A stretch of 64,000 bases of DNA from positions 62,001 through 126,000 of the forward strand of contig NZ_AAYC01000001.1 in assembly GCF_000169455.1 (NCBI RefSeq), written 5' to 3'. This DNA is from Roseobacter sp. SK209-2-6 (GTDB taxonomy: Bacteria > Pseudomonadota > Alphaproteobacteria > Rhodobacterales > Rhodobacteraceae). Positions 8,762-18,096 of the stretch are shown here, piece by piece. Both the position numbers and the translations under genes were made by a program. Under the pieces are notes generated by a model. The model worked only from the letters and a program-made list of their open reading frames with translations. It was not told the origin of the DNA and made no database searches. Each line of letters begins with the position of its first letter. Within the stretch, counting starts at the first letter, position 1.

Positions 8762-9569
8762 TGGCAGATCCAGCCTCTGCCGGGGATAGAGGCCTGTTGA
8801 TGCAAAGCGGGTTTTCCTCTCCCAGAAGCCTGCGCACCTTTGGGTCGATGTTCCGGCTGTTTTCAGGATAGGCCCCAGTCATGTTCAGGGCATCACGGGC
8901 GCTTAGACGTTCGCTGATCCTCACCCAGACAGTACGGGTGGAAAAGGGTTGCTGATCAGGACGGGCGGAAATGCCTAGTGTCAGCCCCTGCAGATAGCTG
9001 GTCTGCTGCGCATGCTCCGGCATGAGCACCGTCTCAGAGAGAAAACCGTCTTCACGGCGAGCACTTTCATACATGCAGAGCCGATTATTGCGAAGGGCAG
9101 CCAGCCCTTGATAGCGGCTGCGTTGCCTGATGCTGCCATCGCTGCTGGAAGCCCTCTCGAAAGTATGGGTCAGGACAAGCCCGTCTTCAGCGCGCAGCTG
9201 AACCAGGCTGCGCAGGATCAGGCCGGGCCAGGTCGGCGTGCGGTAATAGGCATGATAATGGCCCAGAAACCGTCGCAGCGGGCGGGCCTGATTTTGAAAC
9301 AGCCCCGAAAAATGGCCCAGAGCAGGCTTCTTTTCCAGGCCAGAGGAGCTAGGCTGCTGTTCTAGGAATTCAGCATGTGGCATCAGCAGGTTGTCTTCGG
9401 GGATGGCAAAATACTTGGCTATACGGCGCAGGATCTGGGCGGCGGGCCTGCCCCCATTCAAATATCTATTGAATTGCTGACGGTTGATGCCCAGCCCGCG
9501 GCAGGTTTCGGCGATGGAACCGTGTTCTGCACAGAGCCAACGCAAATTGCGCGGGAAGTCACTTTCCAA
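8754..9569 (-). CDS. HTH (XRE-like) transcriptional regulator
   Basis: A 271-residue regulator. A lambda-repressor-like helix-turn-helix lies at about residues 8-50 (SIAETCRGLGINRQQFNRYL followed by PAAQILRRIAKYFAI), then a roughly 200-residue C-terminal part of unknown fold. No ATG occurs in a sensible place. I chose TTG 9569, which has AAAGGAAAG just upstream; a longer open frame would overlap the next gene and has non-protein-like composition. The gene is divergent from the CocE-type hydrolase, with 146 bases between starts, so the hydrolase gene is the most likely target. Effector unknown. Confidence 0.78.
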   Translation of the reverse strand: MESDFPRNLRWLCAEHGSIAETCRGLGINRQQFNRYLNGGRPAAQILRRIAKYFAIPEDNLLMPHAEFLEQQPSSSGLEKKPALGHFSGLFQNQARPLRRFLGHYHAYYRTPTWPGLILRSLVQLRAEDGLVLTHTFERASSSDGSIRQRSRYQGLAALRNNRLCMYESARREDGFLSETVLMPEHAQQTSYLQGLTLGISARPDQQPFSTRTVWVRISERLSARDALNMTGAYPENSRNIDPKVRRLLGEENPLCINRPLSPAEAGSATI

Positions 9570-9609
9570 AGGCTTTCCTTTCCTGAATCGCTCTCTAACT
9601 GCTAACAAA

Positions 9610-9663
9610 TGCGAAATTGTGCTTGCAACTGCGAAGTTTCCCCTGGCTGTTTTCAAAGCGAAG
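9610..9663. promoter_or_regulatory. Divergent promoter region with TGCGAA direct repeats
   Basis: Between the regulator start (9569) and the hydrolase start (9716), TGCGAA occurs at 9610-9615 and again at 9630-9635, exactly 20 bases apart. A third, shorter copy GCGAA lies at 9659-9663. Repeats spaced by about two helical turns fit a dimeric regulator binding one DNA face. This is a weak pattern call with no known consensus behind it. Confidence 0.3.
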
Positions 9664-9715
9664 CTCGAGCGGCTAGAACGCACCAAATCAAACCTCGAAC
9701 CAGTAGAAGGCCCCC

Positions 9716-11707
9716 ATGCCGCAAACCTTTCAAACCATTGACCATACTTGGATTCCTCTCCCGGATGGGCGGCGTCTGGCCGCGCGCATGTGGCTGCCGG
9801 AGGTGGATCACGCAGGGCCTGCAATCCTGGAATACCTTCCCTACCGCAAAGGCGATGGCACCGCTCCGAGGGATGAGACCACGCATCGGGTTTTCGCCGC
9901 GGAAGGCTATGCCTGCATTCGCGTCGATATTGCCGGAACCGGTGACAGCGAAGGGCTGTTTGATGACGAGTATTCAGAACAAGAGCTGAGCGATGGTGAA
10001 GCGGTTTTGGCCTGGATTGCCGCGCAGGATTGGTGTGATGGCAATATTGGCATGATCGGAATTTCATGGGGCGGTTTCAACGGGTTGCAACTGGCCTACC
10101 GGCAGCCGCCCGCACTGAAGGCGGTGGTCTCGGTAGCCTCAACCACGGATCGCTATGCGGATGACATTCACTACATGGGCGGTTGCCTGCTGAGCGATAA
10201 TGCCAACTGGGGCAGCCAGATGTTTGCCTATCAGTCGCGCCCTTCAGATCCGGAAAACCGGCCGGACTGGCGGGAGGATTGGATACGGCGTCTGGAAGAA
10301 ATGCCCTTTATGGCTGCCGATTGGCTGCGTCACCAAGCCCGGGTTGGGCAGTGGAAACATGGCTCTGTCTGCGAAGACTTCTCGCGCATAGAGGCTCCGG
10401 TTCTGGCCATTACCGGTTGGGCCGATGCCTACGTGAATGCGCCCCCTCGGCTGGCTGCCAATATGACTGCCCCTGCCAAAGCCTTGATCGGCCCCTGGGA
10501 GCATCGCTACGCCCATATTGCCAAGCTTGACCCAGCGGATTTCCATGGTGAGGTGCTGGCCTGGTTCGGCAAATGGCTAAGGGGTGAAGAAACAGGCGTC
10601 GAGGCGCTGCCGGACTACCGCACCTATATGCAGGAGCATTTTGACCCCACGATGCAGAACAAACCGCGCCGGGGGCGCTGGATCGCAGAACAGGATTGGC
10701 CATCGCCAAATCTGCGCGAACGCGTTGTGCATTTGGGGGCAGGGACCCTAGAGCAAGATCCTGTAGAGGGAACGCAGACCGTCAGCAATCCCGCCACGCT
10801 GGGTCAGGCAGGGGGTTATTTCTGCCCTGGCATGCGTTATGATAATGAACTGGCCGGGGATCAGGCCGACGATGATGCGCTCTCTCTTTGCTTCGATACA
10901 GGGGCATTGCCAGAGCCATTGGAGCTGTTGGGGCGGCCACGCCTGAGGGTGGCCTTTACGGTGAACAAACCTGTGGCGCAGCTGGTGGCGCGTCTTTGCG
11001 ATGTGGCGCCGGATGGGGTCTCGCAGCGGATTACTTTCCGTCCTTTGAACCTGAACCATTACCAAAGCCATGAGGCGCCGGAGCTGCTGGAGCCGGGTAA
11101 ACGCTATGAGGCCGAGATCGAGCTGAACGAATGTGCGCATCATCTGCGGGCAGGGCATCGTTTGCGTCTGGCGCTCTCGACCTCTTACTGGCCCATTGTC
11201 TGGCCCGCGCCCGAAGCGGCAGAGGTGACACTGCATTTGCAAGGTTGCCAATTGATCTTGCCAGAACGCAAGGTCAGCGCAGAAGCGGAAATAGAGCCGC
11301 AAAACCCGGGTGCTCCACGCAAATACCCACAGTTGCAAAGCGAAGAGCTGCGCCCCGCGGGCGGGCGTTCCGAAACCTATGAGCGTGAAGACGGTACTCT
11401 GGTGCTGGATACCTTTGACGACTACGGAAAGGCAGTTGACCCCTATCATGGGATGACCGTGGGCAGCCATGTGACCATGCACTATGCCATTCATCCTGAT
11501 GATCCGGCCTCGGCTGTTTTTGCCAGCGACTGGAAATTCACCTTCCAGCGCGGGGACTGGCAGGTTGAGGTCGATACCGAAAACAAGATGACCTGCGACC
11601 GGGAGAACTTTTACCTCTGGCGGCGCCTCACAGCACGCGAAGGGGAGGTGGGGACTGAGGTTCTGACCAGGGAATGGCAGGAGGAGATCCCGCGCGGCTG
11701 CCTTTAA
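9716..11707 (+). CDS. CocE/NonD-family alpha/beta hydrolase (X-Pro dipeptidyl-peptidase-like)
   Basis: A 663-residue serine hydrolase of the CocE/NonD family, which cleaves esters or acyl-amino bonds. The nucleophile is S117 in GISWGGF, with probable acid D237 (GWADAY) and base H263 or H267 (GPWEHRYAH). A C-terminal jelly-roll domain (from about residue 390) matches the X-Pro dipeptidyl-peptidase C-terminal fold. There is no signal peptide, so it should be cytoplasmic. It is divergent from an HTH regulator and ends before a strong terminator. The substrate cannot be predicted: cocaine esterase, glutaryl-7-ACA acylase and peptidases all share this architecture. Confidence 0.88.
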   Translation: MPQTFQTIDHTWIPLPDGRRLAARMWLPEVDHAGPAILEYLPYRKGDGTAPRDETTHRVFAAEGYACIRVDIAGTGDSEGLFDDEYSEQELSDGEAVLAWIAAQDWCDGNIGMIGISWGGFNGLQLAYRQPPALKAVVSVASTTDRYADDIHYMGGCLLSDNANWGSQMFAYQSRPSDPENRPDWREDWIRRLEEMPFMAADWLRHQARVGQWKHGSVCEDFSRIEAPVLAITGWADAYVNAPPRLAANMTAPAKALIGPWEHRYAHIAKLDPADFHGEVLAWFGKWLRGEETGVEALPDYRTYMQEHFDPTMQNKPRRGRWIAEQDWPSPNLRERVVHLGAGTLEQDPVEGTQTVSNPATLGQAGGYFCPGMRYDNELAGDQADDDALSLCFDTGALPEPLELLGRPRLRVAFTVNKPVAQLVARLCDVAPDGVSQRITFRPLNLNHYQSHEAPELLEPGKRYEAEIELNECAHHLRAGHRLRLALSTSYWPIVWPAPEAAEVTLHLQGCQLILPERKVSAEAEIEPQNPGAPRKYPQLQSEELRPAGGRSETYEREDGTLVLDTFDDYGKAVDPYHGMTVGSHVTMHYAIHPDDPASAVFASDWKFTFQRGDWQVEVDTENKMTCDRENFYLWRRLTAREGEVGTEVLTREWQEEIPRGCL

Positions 11708-11729
11708 CCAGGGCCCAGGATGCACAGAA

Positions 11730-11759
11730 GTGATGCCGGGCGGCTGCGTCCGGCATCAC
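11730..11759 (+). terminator. Rho-independent terminator after the hydrolase gene
   Basis: Arms GTGATGCCGG (11730-11739) and CCGGCATCAC (11750-11759) pair perfectly over 10 bases around a 10-base loop and are followed by CTTTT. It sits 22 bases past the hydrolase stop and just ahead of the convergent nadC stop. Confidence 0.85.
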
Positions 11760-11772
11760 CTTTTGATCTATC

Positions 11773-12624
11773 CTAGAAGTCCAAGCCCAGATCCAAGGTC
11801 TTAGCGGAATGGGTCAAAGCACCGGATGAGATATAGTCAACGCCCGTAGCGGCGACTTCGGCGATGCGCTCCAGCTTCATATTGCCAGAGGCTTCGGTCA
11901 CTAGCCGACCCTTGGCCATATTCACCGCCTGCAATAGCTCATCTGTGGTCATGTTGTCCAAAAGCACAACATCCGCGCCGCCAACCTGCAGAATCTCTTC
12001 GAGCTGCGCCAAGGTATCGACTTCGATTTCGACTTTCATCATATGGCTGACGCTGGATTTGGCGGCCTCGAGCACCTGAGGGATGCCGCCTGCTGCTGCG
12101 ATGTGATTGTCCTTGATCAGGATCGCATCAGAGAGGCCAAAACGGTGGTTCGAGCCGCCGCCGTGGATTACCGCTTGTTTCTCCACCATCCGCAGGCCCG
12201 GCGTGGTCTTGCGGGTGCAGGTGATCCGGGTCTTGGTGCCCTTGGTTTCGGCTACGAACCCGGCGGTCAGGCTGGCAATGCCCGACAGGCGTCCGGCAAA
12301 GTTCAGCGCCACACGTTCGCCAGACAGGATCGCAGCAGCAGAGCCCTCAATGCTCATCAGCGTATCCCCGGCTCCACAGGCGCTGCCATCTTCGCGCAGG
12401 ACCTCAACCTTCAGGTTGGGGTCCACCAGATGAAAGGCGATGCGCGCAATCTGCATGCCCGAGATCACCCCAGCCTCCCGTGCATTCAGCGTTGCGCTGT
12501 AGCGGGCGGCAGGCGGGATCACGGCGCGGGTGGTAATGTCGCCATTCTGGCCCAGGTCCTCATGCAGAGCAGCACGTACCAGAGGTTCCAGCAGCAGGTC
12601 GGGCAGGGGGGCAGAGAGGATCAT
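11773..12624 (-). CDS. nadC: Nicotinate-nucleotide diphosphorylase (carboxylating), quinolinate phosphoribosyltransferase
   Basis: A 283-residue cytoplasmic enzyme that converts quinolinate and PRPP into nicotinate mononucleotide, the third step of de novo NAD synthesis. It shows the expected N-terminus (ALHEDLGQNGDITTRAV), the phosphate-binding TRKTTPGLRMVEKQAV region, and IKDNHIAAAGG. The start overlaps the nadB stop as ATGA. With nadB and nadA directly upstream it forms a complete aspartate-to-NaMN operon. Confidence 0.96.
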   Translation of the reverse strand: MILSAPLPDLLLEPLVRAALHEDLGQNGDITTRAVIPPAARYSATLNAREAGVISGMQIARIAFHLVDPNLKVEVLREDGSACGAGDTLMSIEGSAAAILSGERVALNFAGRLSGIASLTAGFVAETKGTKTRITCTRKTTPGLRMVEKQAVIHGGGSNHRFGLSDAILIKDNHIAAAGGIPQVLEAAKSSVSHMMKVEIEVDTLAQLEEILQVGGADVVLLDNMTTDELLQAVNMAKGRLVTEASGNMKLERIAEVAATGVDYISSGALTHSAKTLDLGLDF

Positions 12625-14231
12625 GTGGTTTCCTTCTGGGCCCTGTTCCGGGCCTCTTCAGTGACTTGTGTTCTGAGGGTCAGAGCCTCAGCCAGGGTAA
12701 TGCGGCTGCGCTGCGCCTGTGCGGGGTCTGCCTGCGGGAAATCATCCCGAAAATGCCCGCCCCGGCTCTCGCGCCGCATCAGGGCGGCTGCGGCGATCAG
12801 GGTTGCGGTGGCGCACATGTTGCAGAAACCCTCGTCTTCTGCCTGCACCTGCTCCAATTCCGCCAGTATTGTCAGGGCCTGCCGCAATCCAGCTTCGTCG
12901 CGCCGCACTCCAACATAGTCTGTCATGCATTGGCGCAGCCTGCTGACGGCCTCCGGGTTCATCGCGGCGACGCCTGGGCCGAAGGCTGGCTCGACTTCTG
13001 GCGTCTCAGCGGTCGGAGCAGGGAGACTTGCAGCAATGTCCTGCGCCGCGCGCCGCGCGTAGACCAGGGCTTCGAGCAGGCCGTTGGAGGCCAGTCTATT
13101 GGCCCCATGAAGCCCGGTAGAGGCGGCCTCACCGCTGACCCAAAGATGCCCCAGACTGGCCCGACCGTTCTGATCGGTGGCAATGCCTCCCATATGGTAG
13201 TGAGCGGCTACTGCGACGGGCACTGGCTGGGTGAGCGGGTCGATGCCTGCGCGCTTACAGGTCTCTGCGAGCGCCGGAAAGCGGGTCAGGACTTCGGATC
13301 CCAAGGCGCTTCGGGTGTCCAGCATGGGTCGCCGCCCGGCTTGGGCTTCGGCAAAGATAGCGCGAGCGACGATGTCGCGCGGAGCCAGTTCCGCATCAGT
13401 GTGCTGATCCAGCATGAAACGGATACCATCCGCGTTAATCAGCGTGGCGCCTTCGCCGCGTAGGGCCTCTGTGGCCAGAGGGGCGGGATCCTCGCCGCAA
13501 TCGACTGCGGTGGGGTGAAACTGCACAAACTCAGGGTCCGCAATCACAGCGCCTGCACGCGCGGCCAAACCAATCACCTGCCCGCGAACGCGGGGAGGAT
13601 TGGTAGTATGGGCAAATAACCCGCCAGAGCCACCCCCTGCGAGCAGCACACCTGGGCAGCGGATCAGCATCGGAGCAGAATATGGTCCGGAGAGTCTGAT
13701 CCATACGCCGGTGGTGCGTTGCCCTTGAGTTTCCAGGCGCAGGGCCTCGGTGCCCTCCAGGATTTGGATGGATGGGGTTTCCCGGACAATGGCAATCAGC
13801 GTTTCCATGATCTGATGCCCGGCCTGATCCCCTTTGACCCGCACCACGCGTGCCGCAGAATGGGCCGCCTCGCGGTTCATCAGGAAATTGCCCTGGGCAT
13901 CCCTGTCAAAGGGCGCACCAAGCGCGCTGAGATCAAGAATATGCTCGTGTGCCAGCCGGGTAACCATGGCAGCTACTTCCGGATCCACGGTGCCTGCACC
14001 GGCATCCTCAGTGTCACGGGCGTGGGCTTCGGGACTGTCGCTTTTGGCCATGGCGGCGGCGACACCGCCCTGTGCCCAGGCTGAACTTGCGCCTTGGCCA
14101 AGTTCTTCCGGGGAGATCATTAGGACCGGGCGCGGCGCCAGTTCTAATGCTGCATAGAGAGCTGCAAGGCCGGCGCCGACGATCACGATACGGTCGGTCC
14201 CGATACGATCTGTTTCAAGGGCTTGGGGCAA
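12621..14231 (-). CDS. nadB: L-aspartate oxidase
   Basis: A flavoprotein of about 536 residues that oxidises L-aspartate to iminoaspartate, feeding NadA. The FAD-binding Rossmann motif VIVGAGLAALYAALEL is near the N-terminus, followed by GQGASSAWAQGGVAAA and the HPTAVD substrate region. The C-terminal helical domain is intact. No ATG fits; I chose TTG 14231 because GGAGG sits seven bases upstream. A second TTG at 14258 would add nine residues but has no well-spaced ribosome binding site. The gene lies 62 bases after nadA and overlaps nadC by four. Confidence 0.94.
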   Translation of the reverse strand: MPQALETDRIGTDRIVIVGAGLAALYAALELAPRPVLMISPEELGQGASSAWAQGGVAAAMAKSDSPEAHARDTEDAGAGTVDPEVAAMVTRLAHEHILDLSALGAPFDRDAQGNFLMNREAAHSAARVVRVKGDQAGHQIMETLIAIVRETPSIQILEGTEALRLETQGQRTTGVWIRLSGPYSAPMLIRCPGVLLAGGGSGGLFAHTTNPPRVRGQVIGLAARAGAVIADPEFVQFHPTAVDCGEDPAPLATEALRGEGATLINADGIRFMLDQHTDAELAPRDIVARAIFAEAQAGRRPMLDTRSALGSEVLTRFPALAETCKRAGIDPLTQPVPVAVAAHYHMGGIATDQNGRASLGHLWVSGEAASTGLHGANRLASNGLLEALVYARRAAQDIAASLPAPTAETPEVEPAFGPGVAAMNPEAVSRLRQCMTDYVGVRRDEAGLRQALTILAELEQVQAEDEGFCNMCATATLIAAAALMRRESRGGHFRDDFPQADPAQAQRSRITLAEALTLRTQVTEEARNRAQKETT

Positions 14232-14293
14232 TTCGATGCCTCCGGGACATAGTCTCAAATCCTGGCTTAGACCGATCCCGGCCCTGGCTCTCC

Positions 14294-15346
14294 TCAGATA
14301 CCCAGTTTCTGCGAAAGATCAATCATGCGCTGGACGGCGATCCGGGCCTTGTCAGCTACCGCCGGATCTACTTCGACCGGTTCGCTCATGGTGTGCAGCG
14401 ACCAGAGGATTTTCTCCAGCGTGATCATCTTCATGTAGGGGCACATGTTGCAAGGACCGACGAAGTCAACCTCAGGCAGGCTGTCAGCGATGTTCGAAGC
14501 CATCGAACATTCGGTGATCAGCAGGGCCTTTTCCGGTTTCTCATCGGTGACATATTTGATGATACCGCTGGTGGAGCCGGAGTAATCCGCCTCGGCCACC
14601 ACATCGGGTGGGCATTCCGGGTGGGCGATCAGGCGGGTGCCGGGGTTCCATTCGCGGAAATCACGCAGATCTTTGGCGCTGTATTGCTCATGCACGATGC
14701 AGGAGCCTTCCCACCAGACGACATTCTTATGCGGGACTTCCTTGGCGACATTTTGTGCCAGATACTGGTCCGGCGTCATGATCACAGTATCGCTTTCCAT
14801 CGCGCCCACGATCTGCGCCGCATTGGAAGAAGTACAGCAGATGTCGGATGCCGCCTTTACCTCAGCCGTGGTGTTAACATAGGTGACCACCGGCGCGCCG
14901 GGGTAGCGGCGGCGCATTTCTTCGACACCCTCGGCGGTGATCGATTCTGCAAGCGAACAACCTGCTTCCATATCCGGGATCAGCACGGTTTTTTCCGGGC
15001 TCAGGATTTTGGAGGTTTCGGCCATGAAATGTACACCGCATTGTACGATGACATCGGCCTCGACTTTGGTTGCCTCAATCGCCAGCTGCAAGCTGTCGCC
15101 AACCACATCGGAAACACCGTGATAGATTTCAGGCGTCATGTAGTTATGCGCCAAGATCACCGCGTTGCGCTCTTTCTTGAGCTTCTGGATCGCGGCGACA
15201 TAGGGCGCATGCATGGCCCAGTCCATCGGAGAGACAACCCGATCCATACGGGCGAAGGTTTCAGCCATCTCCTGCGCCAGGTCAGGGTTAGGCGCCAGGT
15301 CATAGGTATTGGCAAGCTGATCACGCATCGTCTGCAGATCGAACAT
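14294..15346 (-). CDS. nadA: Quinolinate synthase (4Fe-4S)
   Basis: A 350-residue iron-sulfur enzyme that condenses iminoaspartate with dihydroxyacetone phosphate to quinolinate. The cluster cysteines can be placed in [10 protein letters not shown], in [10 protein letters not shown] or TECSMASNI, and in [13 protein letters not shown] 15346 has a GAGGATAAG ribosome binding site. It is the first gene of the nadABC operon; its promoter should lie in the 420-base gap to its right. Confidence 0.95.
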   Translation of the reverse strand: MFDLQTMRDQLANTYDLAPNPDLAQEMAETFARMDRVVSPMDWAMHAPYVAAIQKLKKERNAVILAHNYMTPEIYHGVSDVVGDSLQLAIEATKVEADVIVQCGVHFMAETSKILSPEKTVLIPDMEAGCSLAESITAEGVEEMRRRYPGAPVVTYVNTTAEVKAASDICCTSSNAAQIVGAMESDTVIMTPDQYLAQNVAKEVPHKNVVWWEGSCIVHEQYSAKDLRDFREWNPGTRLIAHPECPPDVVAEADYSGSTSGIIKYVTDEKPEKALLITECSMASNIADSLPEVDFVGPCNMCPYMKMITLEKILWSLHTMSEPVEVDPAVADKARIAVQRMIDLSQKLGI

Positions 15347-15766
15347 GGCTTATCCTCGAAGTTGTTTTCAGGATGAAACTTTGAGACGGGCTTGTTTCAT
15401 GTTCAAATCTCGCACGCAAGCAAAAGGGCCGGTTTTAGAGGAGGGATGTGCGAATTTGGCGCTCTGGCGCGGGAGACAAGCGCTTTTTCTAGGCCCGATA
15501 TCGATATAGGCGGTAAAAACACTGTTTCAAGGTCGCTTCTGAGGATTGCCCTGTCCGTTTTGCAGGCGGATTTTGGAGGGGTGCGCGCTAGGAACGGGCT
15601 CTGTTCTGACCTTTTGTCGAGGAAAGGGCATTCATGAGCTGGTCAATTTGACCGAATCTAACCCTGTGCCAAGATTCCCACTGTTGTTGGACAGAGGCCT
15701 GTGGTTTTGACGATTTGGAAGAGAACTGGCAGCGAAAGCTGCCGCTAGGGGAGCAAAGCGCAGAGC
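15347..15766. other. Non-coding gap between nadA and tupB
   Basis: This 420-base divergent region should hold the promoters of nadABC (leftward) and tupBCA (rightward). I found no convincing gene. An open frame at 15392-15637 has no similarity I recognise and no good ribosome binding site. The only clear structure is a small GAAA-loop hairpin near the tupB start. Confidence 0.6.
15728..15743 (+). promoter_or_regulatory. GAAA-tetraloop hairpin in the tup leader
   Basis: GGCAGC (15728-15733), GAAA (15734-15737) and GCTGCC (15738-15743) make a perfect six-pair stem capped by a GNRA tetraloop. It lies 23 bases ahead of the tupB start and just before AGGGGAG, the likely ribosome binding site. GNRA-capped stems occur in structured leader RNAs, including molybdenum/tungsten cofactor riboswitches, but I cannot recognise the rest of such a motif here. 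Confidence 0.4.
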
Positions 15767-16471
15767 ATGTCTGATCTCTTGGAGGGTATGGTCCAGGCCT
15801 TTTGGCTCTTGGTGACCCTGGACAGTGATCTGGTGGAGATTACACTGCGTTCATTGCAGGTGACTCTGACCGCATTGATCATTGCCTCGGTCATTGCCTT
15901 GCCTATGGCGGCACTGTTGTCAGTGCGCCGGTTCCGGATGCGTCGTGCCACGATTGCGGTGCTCAACGCTCTGATGGGGCTGCCGCCGGTTGTTGTTGGG
16001 CTGATCGTATATGTCTTCCTGTCGCGTTCTGGCCCCTTTGGGGTCTTTGGATTGTTGTTCACGCCTACGGCGATGATCATCGCCCAGGTGATCATTATCG
16101 TTCCGCTGATTGCCTCCATTGCGCATCAGTCGCTGCGCGAACTCTGGAGCGACTATCACGATCTGCTAATCTCGATGAATGCCACTCAGGTGCAGCGTAT
16201 CCAGGCGCTTCTGTGGGATGGGCGCCGCGCCCTGCTGACCGCTGCGCTGGCAGGCTTTGGCCGCGCGATTGGTGAGGTTGGCGCCATCATGGTGGTGGGC
16301 GGAAACATTGATCATGCCACCCGAGTACTGACCACGGCCATCGCCTTGGAAACAGGCAAAGGCGATTTTGCAATGGCGCTGGGCCTTGGCTTTGTGCTGA
16401 TTGCGCTGGCCATTGCGGTGAACCTCGCCATCCACTGGCTGGGTCACACAGAGCGGGAGGGCCGCTGGTGA
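15767..16471 (+). CDS. tupB: Tungstate ABC transporter permease
   Basis: A 234-residue inner-membrane permease with about five to six hydrophobic segments and the binding-protein-dependent signature near GFGRAIGEVGAIMVVGGNI (EAA-type loop, roughly residues 160-185). It forms the channel for oxyanion import. ATG 15767 follows AGGGGAG. Its stop overlaps tupC as GTGA. Assignment to tungstate rather than molybdate or sulfate comes from the TupA-type binding protein encoded two genes on. Confidence 0.9.
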   Translation: MSDLLEGMVQAFWLLVTLDSDLVEITLRSLQVTLTALIIASVIALPMAALLSVRRFRMRRATIAVLNALMGLPPVVVGLIVYVFLSRSGPFGVFGLLFTPTAMIIAQVIIIVPLIASIAHQSLRELWSDYHDLLISMNATQVQRIQALLWDGRRALLTAALAGFGRAIGEVGAIMVVGGNIDHATRVLTTAIALETGKGDFAMALGLGFVLIALAIAVNLAIHWLGHTEREGRW

Positions 16472-17181
16472 GAGAGATGTTCCCTCTGGTGGCGAAGGAC
16501 GCCTTGGTGCGCCGCAATGGTAGGGTGCTGGTTGGGCCGATTGACCTGCAGCTCGAAGGCAAGGGCACCACGATCGTCATTGGGCCAAACGGCGCTGGCA
16601 AGACAACATTGCTGAAGATGTTGCATGGCATCATGCGGATGAATGGTGGTTCCTTGGATTGGGGCTGTGCGCGCGAAGAAGCGCAGCGCCGCCAAGCCTT
16701 TGTCTTCCAGTCCCCCGTGATGATGCGTCGTTCTGTGGTGGACAATATCGCCTATCCGCTGCAGCTGGCCGGCACTGCGCGCAAAGACGCGCGCGCGCAG
16801 GCCGCGGATTGGGCCGCCCGGATCAGCCTGGGCGATGCGCTGGACCGTCCGGCAACACGGCTGTCCGGAGGCGAGCGGCAGAAACTGGCACTGGCGCGGG
16901 CCCTTATCCGCAAGCCAGACGTTCTGTTCCTGGATGAACCCTGCGCCTCGCTTGATGGGCGGGCCACTCGCGAGATCGAAGACATCCTGAAACAGGCAGC
17001 CGCCGAGGGCACACGCCTAATCATGTCGACCCACAACATGGGGCAGGCGCAGCGCCTGGCGGATGAGGTGCTCTTTGTTCTGCATGGGCGCATCCATGAG
17101 TTCAGTCCCGCTGCCGCGTTTTTTGCCGGGCCACAAACCTCGCAGGCTCAGGCCTTTTTGAACGGAGATATTGTCGAATGA
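16468..17181 (+). CDS. tupC: Tungstate ABC transporter ATP-binding protein
   Basis: A 237-residue ABC ATPase with Walker A GPNGAGKTTLL, signature LSGGERQKLALARAL, Walker B VLFLDEPCASLD and the H-loop MSTHN. It starts at a GTG that overlaps the tupB stop (GTGA) and ends with ATGA into tupA. It powers uptake of tungstate, the metal used by some formate dehydrogenases and aldehyde oxidoreductases. Confidence 0.92.
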   Translation: MREMFPLVAKDALVRRNGRVLVGPIDLQLEGKGTTIVIGPNGAGKTTLLKMLHGIMRMNGGSLDWGCAREEAQRRQAFVFQSPVMMRRSVVDNIAYPLQLAGTARKDARAQAADWAARISLGDALDRPATRLSGGERQKLALARALIRKPDVLFLDEPCASLDGRATREIEDILKQAAAEGTRLIMSTHNMGQAQRLADEVLFVLHGRIHEFSPAAAFFAGPQTSQAQAFLNGDIVE

Positions 17182-17987
17182 AACAGTTGTTGCTTGGCGC
17201 ATTTGTTGGCCTCGCCCTGAGTGGTGCGGCCTGGGCAGAAGAGATGAAATTGGCGGTGACCACCTCGTTTCACAACTCCGGCCTGGCAGAGATTCTGCTG
17301 CCAGAAATCCAGACGGATCTTGGACTGGAGGTTCAGCTTCTTGTGGTTGGAACGGGCCAAGCGATCCGCTTGGGTGAGGCTGGCGATGTCGACGCGATTC
17401 TGGTGCATTCCAAAAAGGCCGAAGCGGCCTTTCTTGCGGGCGACTACGGCACCCACCGGCGTGAAATCATGTACAATGACTTTGTTTTCATTGGCCCAAC
17501 CGGCGACGCGGCGGGCATCAATTCCTCTGCCAGTGCCGCCGAAGCCCTGCAGCGCGTAGCCACCGCAGAGCAACCCTTTGTGAGCCGTGGCGATGACAGT
17601 GGTACCCACAAGAAAGAGCTGAGCCTCTGGCGTGCCTCGGATCTAGACCCAGAGCAATTTAGTGGTTGGTATCGCGCAGTTGGCGCCGGAATGGGGGCAG
17701 CGTTGAATACTGCAGCAGGGATGGAAGCCTATATCATGGCCGATCGCGCAAGCTGGCTGAACTTTGGCAACAAGGGGGAGCTTAGCTTGCTCTATGCCGG
17801 GGATCCGGTGCTGTTCAATCAATATGCCTATTTGCCGGTGAACCCTGACAAGCACCCGCATGTGCGCCATGAACTCGCGTTGGCGCTCGAAGAGTGGTTG
17901 GTGTCCGACAAGGCAAAGAGTCTGATCGACGGATATCAGATCAATGGGGAAACACTCTTTGTTTTTAATGCAAAGGCCGTGAACTAG
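17178..17987 (+). CDS. tupA: Periplasmic tungstate-binding protein
   Basis: A 269-residue periplasmic protein with a signal peptide (residues 1 to about 20, ending GAAWA). The mature N-terminus LAVTTSFHNSGLAEILLP and the later SRGDDSGTHKKE are TupA hallmarks, the Thr/Ser residues forming the oxyanion pocket. The order permease-ATPase-binding protein with 4-base overlaps is unusual in having the binding protein last, which may lower its ratio to the membrane parts. A hairpin follows eight bases after the stop. Confidence 0.92.
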   Translation: MKQLLLGAFVGLALSGAAWAEEMKLAVTTSFHNSGLAEILLPEIQTDLGLEVQLLVVGTGQAIRLGEAGDVDAILVHSKKAEAAFLAGDYGTHRREIMYNDFVFIGPTGDAAGINSSASAAEALQRVATAEQPFVSRGDDSGTHKKELSLWRASDLDPEQFSGWYRAVGAGMGAALNTAAGMEAYIMADRASWLNFGNKGELSLLYAGDPVLFNQYAYLPVNPDKHPHVRHELALALEEWLVSDKAKSLIDGYQINGETLFVFNAKAVN

Positions 17988-17995
17988 AGGCTTTC

Positions 17996-18019
17996 GCCGT
18001 CGCAATGTCTTGCGGCGGC
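17996..18019 (+). terminator. Likely terminator after tupA
   Basis: Arms GCCGTCGCAA (17996-18005) and TTGCGGCGGC (18010-18019) pair over 10 bases with one G-U wobble around the loop TGTC. The downstream stretch is only moderately T-rich, so it may be a weak or bidirectional terminator between tupA and the convergent phnF. Confidence 0.65.
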
Positions 18020-18096
18020 ACTCTTCCTGTTTGCTCTCAGGAGCGTGGGACGGAAGGGGTTGGAATACCAGCCTGCCACAGCGGGCGATCGAAGTG

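Noticed and set aside
9570-10067. An N-terminal extension of the HTH regulator up to 10067
   Set aside because: It overlaps the CocE-type hydrolase gene by some 350 bases, and the added residues are rich in Arg, His and Cys as in non-coding frames.
12043-15376. Long open frames antisense to nadC, nadB and nadA
   Set aside because: High-GC coding creates open antisense frames; the nad genes on the other strand are complete and conserved.
15392-15637. An 81-residue plus-strand frame in the nadA-tupB gap
   Set aside because: Composition unlike neighbouring proteins, no ribosome binding site, no recognisable motif.
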